A stretch of DNA of 6,994 nt. It comes from Actinomycetota bacterium (GTDB lineage: Bacteria > Actinomycetota > Humimicrobiia > Humimicrobiales > Humimicrobiaceae). The DNA is taken from contig JAFGDA010000020.1 of the NCBI GenBank assembly GCA_016932375.1, forward strand, positions 1 to 6,994, given 5' to 3'. The notes below the pieces were generated by a model. It did not search any database. It was not told the origin of the DNA and saw only the letters and a program-made list of their open reading frames with translations. The translations under genes were made by a program, and so were the position numbers. This document shows, in pieces, positions 4,418 to 6,994 of the stretch (position 1 is its first letter; every line of letters begins with the position of its first letter).

Positions 4418-6994
4418 TTACGAGCACCTCGAATACCCGCAATTCCTGCAAACATAACATCCGCCTTCGGGTTCCATTATCCCCCCGCACCCCTCCTCGG
4501 GACATATCATTACAGATTTGGGGCCGCTTGTAACATCAAAATCAAATTTATTTGAACCCTTCAGATAAAACTCTAGGGTTTTAGCTATTGCATCCGGACA
4601 TGAAAGTACATGTGTCTCTGGATCAGCAATACAGGTTATGCACCTTATGCCTTCCACCTGCTTCTTGATTTCATTGATGTCTATTCCCGCCCTTATGGAA
4701 ATACTGAGCAGCCTGCCAACAGCTTCTGTCAGCGCGGCGCAGCCCTCTTCCCCGGTATTGGTAAATACCTCACATACACCCTGCTCATCCGAATTTACGG
4801 TAACATAGAGCTTTCCGCAGCTGCCTATCTTATATTTCCTGGTCATGCCCCTCGTTATTTCAGGCCTGGGTCTTGGTTTCAGGGTTTTTATTTCCTCTTC
4901 CCCGGACTTCCCTTTTTTCTCCATGGTTTGTTTAAATGTAATTTCATTGCTACCTTTTCCCTCCATGGCCTCTTCTGCACCCGGGCCATCTTCCTGTTTT
5001 TTACCCTTTACCTCAAGCACCTGTGCATCCCTGCTTCCGTCCCTGTATATGGTTATTCCCTTGCACCCGAGCCTGTACGACAGCATATACACATCTTCAA
5101 CATCTTTAACCGTAGCAGAATTTGAAAAATTGACAGTCTTTGAGACTGCATTATCAACAAACTTCTGGAAGGCAGCCTGCATCCTTACATGCCATTTGGG
5201 TGAAACCTCATGTGCTGTTATGAATATCCTCCTGTGCTGTGAAGGGATCTCTTCGACACCTTCAAGAGACCCGCACTCTGCTATCCTTTCCATCAGTCCT
5301 TCACTGAAAAAGCCTTCTTCCATTGCAACCTGCCTGAAATATTTATTGACCTCGAGCAGTTTATCATTGTCCATTACATTTTTTACAAATGAAATTGCAA
5401 AAAGCGGCTCTATCCCGCTCGAACAATCAGCTATTATGCTCAGGGTCCCGGTAGGGGCAATGGTGGTCGTTGTAGCGTTCCTTATCTGGTAACCGTCAGG
5501 ACTGTCATATATGCTTCCTTCAAAATTAGGGAAAACACCCCTTTCCCGTGCGAGGGCTCTTGAAGCATCCTTGGATTCCTCCTGGATAAAGCCCATTACC
5601 TTGCCTGCAAGCTCTAAGGCCTCCTCACTGTCATAAGGGATTCCAAGTATCACAAGCATATCTGCCCAGCCCATTATTCCAAGGCCTATTTTCCTGTTAC
5701 CATCCACCATCCTGGTTATCTTTTCGAGGGGATATTTGCTCATATCTATCACATCGTCTAAGAACCTGACAGATGTATGGACCACCTTTTTCAGCTTCCC
5801 ATAATCTACCATTTTAACGCCCCCTTCCTCCATTACCATGTTTGCCAGGTTTATGGAGCCAAGGTTGCAGGCCTCGTAGGGCAGCAGGGGCTGTTCGCCG
5901 CAATTCCTGACTGTTATCCCATTAGCTATAAAAGAATTGCTTATAGGCTCATTAAAATCATAAACGACTTTTCTCCCTGTATGCTCTATTTTTTTCACCC
6001 TATCTATGAATTTGTTATAATTCTTTATTTTTGGTGCATAAGTAAACTTACCCAGTGGCTGAATCAATACCTCATCTTCTTCTTTTAGCTTGCCAAGCTC
6101 CTTATATCCACCTGTAGTCAGTATCTTGTGATCAGCGGTGGCTTCCAGTTCATATCCCGAACTGGTAATCAACCGATATACTTCCTTCTCTCCCCTGTGC
6201 CAGGAACTCAACTCCCCGCTTTCATAAATTCCCAGGCTTTCCCTGCCTATCTCCTTTGAGGCTTTATATTCCAGTGCCCTTTTATCGAATACAATCCTTA
6301 TGTCTTCATGATCCTTTATCCTCTGGTGAAGTTCTTCAGCCCGTATCCATCCTTTACTGGTGGATATCAGGGTATCGCCAGTTACACAAGGATTGGTGCT
6401 TTCTATCTGGCCCAGGTTTGGCGTAGGATTATCCTTATTGAGCCTGTCCAGGAAAACTATCCCGGGATCGCCATTTTTCCATGCATGCTGGACTATCTTA
6501 TTGAATATTTCACGCGCATTGTATTTATCTACGACCTCTTTTGTCCTCGGGTTTATTATCTCATAGGTTTCGTCATTTTCTACGGCCCTCATGAATGTCT
6601 CGGTAACCCCTACAGAAAGGTTAAAATTTGTGAGCTTTTCACTATTGACCTTTGCAACAATAAAATCCAGGATGTCGGGGTGGTCAACCCTCAAAATACC
6701 CATATTGGCGCCCCTCCTGGTTCCGCCCTGCTTTATCGTATCGGTTGCTGCATTGAAGACTGTCATAAACGATATTGGCCCGCTTGATACGCCTTTTGTA
6801 GAAAGTACAACGTCATTCCTCGGCCTTATCCTTGAAAAAGAATAACCCACTCCCCCGCCGGATTTCTGTATCAGCGCCGTTTCCTTTAATGCCTCGAATA
6901 TATCAGACATGGAATCCCCGACAGGCAGCACAAAGCAGGCCGCAAGCTGCTGGAGCTCTTTCCCCGCATTCATCAAGGTAGGGGAATTTGGCAG
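4418..6994 (-). CDS. nrdJ: Adenosylcobalamin-dependent (class II) ribonucleoside reductase NrdJ, intein-containing, 5'-truncated
   Basis: Reduces ribonucleotides to deoxyribonucleotides in the cytoplasm by B12-generated radical chemistry, without oxygen and without a small radical subunit. The frame is open to the window edge: codons upstream of the TTG at 6976 read LPNSPT and continue the conserved LPNSPTLMNAG segment, so the N-terminus is outside. Residues here are numbered from that TTG. The substrate barrel begins with ACFVLP, carrying redox Cys14. The radical motif Asn195-Pro196-Cys359-Gly-Glu361 is split by a 162-residue intein (197-358). The partner redox Cys370 lies in YEACNLGSINL, 11 residues after the radical Cys, as in Thermotoga NrdJ. 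The phosphate loop APTGTLS is at 507-513. A charged linker (about 650-705) leads to a TSCPD domain (about 707-810, nt 4547-4858). The C-terminus is a cysteine-rich putative zinc ribbon (C825, C830, C840, C843, C846, C851; nt 4424-4504). Extein residues visible total 696. The 5' region, where a cobalamin riboswitch might lie, is not in the window. Confidence 0.97.
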   Translation of the reverse strand: MPNSPTLMNAGKELQQLAACFVLPVGDSMSDIFEALKETALIQKSGGGVGYSFSRIRPRNDVVLSTKGVSSGPISFMTVFNAATDTIKQGGTRRGANMGILRVDHPDILDFIVAKVNSEKLTNFNLSVGVTETFMRAVENDETYEIINPRTKEVVDKYNAREIFNKIVQHAWKNGDPGIVFLDRLNKDNPTPNLGQIESTNPCVTGDTLISTSKGWIRAEELHQRIKDHEDIRIVFDKRALEYKASKEIGRESLGIYESGELSSWHRGEKEVYRLITSSGYELEATADHKILTTGGYKELGKLKEEDEVLIQPLGKFTYAPKIKNYNKFIDRVKKIEHTGRKVVYDFNEPISNSFIANGITVRNCGEQPLLPYEACNLGSINLANMVMEEGGVKMVDYGKLKKVVHTSVRFLDDVIDMSKYPLEKITRMVDGNRKIGLGIMGWADMLVILGIPYDSEEALELAGKVMGFIQEESKDASRALARERGVFPNFEGSIYDSPDGYQIRNATTTTIAPTGTLSIIADCSSGIEPLFAISFVKNVMDNDKLLEVNKYFRQVAMEEGFFSEGLMERIAECGSLEGVEEIPSQHRRIFITAHEVSPKWHVRMQAAFQKFVDNAVSKTVNFSNSATVKDVEDVYMLSYRLGCKGITIYRDGSRDAQVLEVKGKKQEDGPGAEEAMEGKGSNEITFKQTMEKKGKSGEEEIKTLKPRPRPEITRGMTRKYKIGSCGKLYVTVNSDEQGVCEVFTNTGEEGCAALTEAVGRLLSISIRAGIDINEIKKQVEGIRCITCIADPETHVLSCPDAIAKTLEFYLKGSNKFDFDVTSGPKSVMICPEEGCGGIMEPEGGCYVCRNCGYSRCS
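5903..6388 (-). mobile_element. Mini-intein inserted in NrdJ at the active-site cysteine
   Basis: In-frame protein-splicing element of 162 residues (C197-N358 of the host ORF), which should excise itself from the NrdJ precursor and rejoin the exteins as ...STNP-CGEQP.... Block A is CVTGDTLISTSKGW with nucleophile Cys1. Block B is SGYELEATADHKILT with its TxxH motif (T280, H283). Block F is VVYDFNEPISNSFIANG, with the block F Asp at D340. Block G ends TVRN, followed by Cys+1. Only about 45 residues separate blocks B and F, and no LAGLIDADG motif is present, so it is a mini-intein without a homing endonuclease. Three features are unusual: the penultimate residue is Arg357 rather than His, the block F position that often carries His is within SNSF, and the -1 extein residue is Pro. 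The same NP/CGEQ site carries the mini-intein of Methanothermobacter RIR1 (from memory). Both flanks match NrdJ perfectly once it is removed. Confidence 0.95.

Noticed and set aside
4336..4533. A small 65-residue GTG-started plus-strand ORF in the convergent gap
   Set aside because: Half of it is antisense to the NrdJ zinc ribbon, it has no ribosome binding site, and the composition is unlike a real protein.
4845..5492. Plus-strand frames of 215 and 171 residues (the second at 4610-5125) opposite nrdJ
   Set aside because: They lie antisense to the well-conserved reductase and TSCPD domains. Their Ser/Phe/Leu/Pro-rich translations are typical shadow frames, with no motif support.
5903..6388. 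A homing endonuclease within the intein
   Set aside because: Only about 45 residues lie between splicing blocks B and F, with no LAGLIDADG or HNH motif, so it is a mini-intein.
6308..6787. Plus-strand frame of 159 residues opposite the intein and N-extein
   Set aside because: It spans the intein/extein junction of the real minus-strand gene and has no family features. It is a shadow frame.
6974..6976. TTG (or the adjacent ATG at 6971-6973) as the start of NrdJ
   Set aside because: Upstream in-frame codons encode LPNSPT, which continues the conserved reductase segment. The gene begins beyond the window.

Overview
This is a bacterial window with four protein-coding genes, two of them cut by the window edges. 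Plus-strand genes fill the left half: an HtrB/LpxL-type lipid acyltransferase (5' end missing), a P2A-type Ca2+-transporting ATPase and a MacroD-like macrodomain protein. They lie close together (17 nt overlap, then a 34 nt gap) and could form one transcription unit. A convergent gap of 184 nt (4234-4417) follows. The right half is one minus-strand gene for an adenosylcobalamin-dependent (class II) ribonucleotide reductase, NrdJ, whose N-terminus lies beyond the right edge.

The most notable content is an in-frame mini-intein of 162 residues (minus strand, 5903-6388) inside NrdJ. It sits immediately before the catalytic thiyl-radical cysteine of the Asn-Pro-Cys-Gly-Glu active-site motif, so that cysteine is also the +1 splicing nucleophile. 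The enzyme cannot be active until the intein is removed. The intein has no homing-endonuclease domain. Its penultimate residue is Arg instead of the usual His, and the residue before it is Pro, which is unfavourable for splicing.

The organism is a bacterium of moderate G+C with frequent AGG (Arg) and ATA (Ile) codons. The class II reductase works without oxygen and needs B12, which fits an anaerobic or facultative lifestyle. The lipid acyltransferase argues against an archaeon. The phylum cannot be fixed from this sequence, although the codon style and gene set would fit an uncultured anaerobic lineage.

The genes do not form an obvious pathway. The acyltransferase and Ca2+ pump are both membrane-associated and may be translationally coupled. 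The macrodomain protein probably removes or hydrolyses ADP-ribose derivatives. NrdJ supplies deoxynucleotides and is transcribed separately toward the others. Apart from the intein, I see no previously undescribed system here, and no tRNA, rRNA, CRISPR array or insertion sequence.
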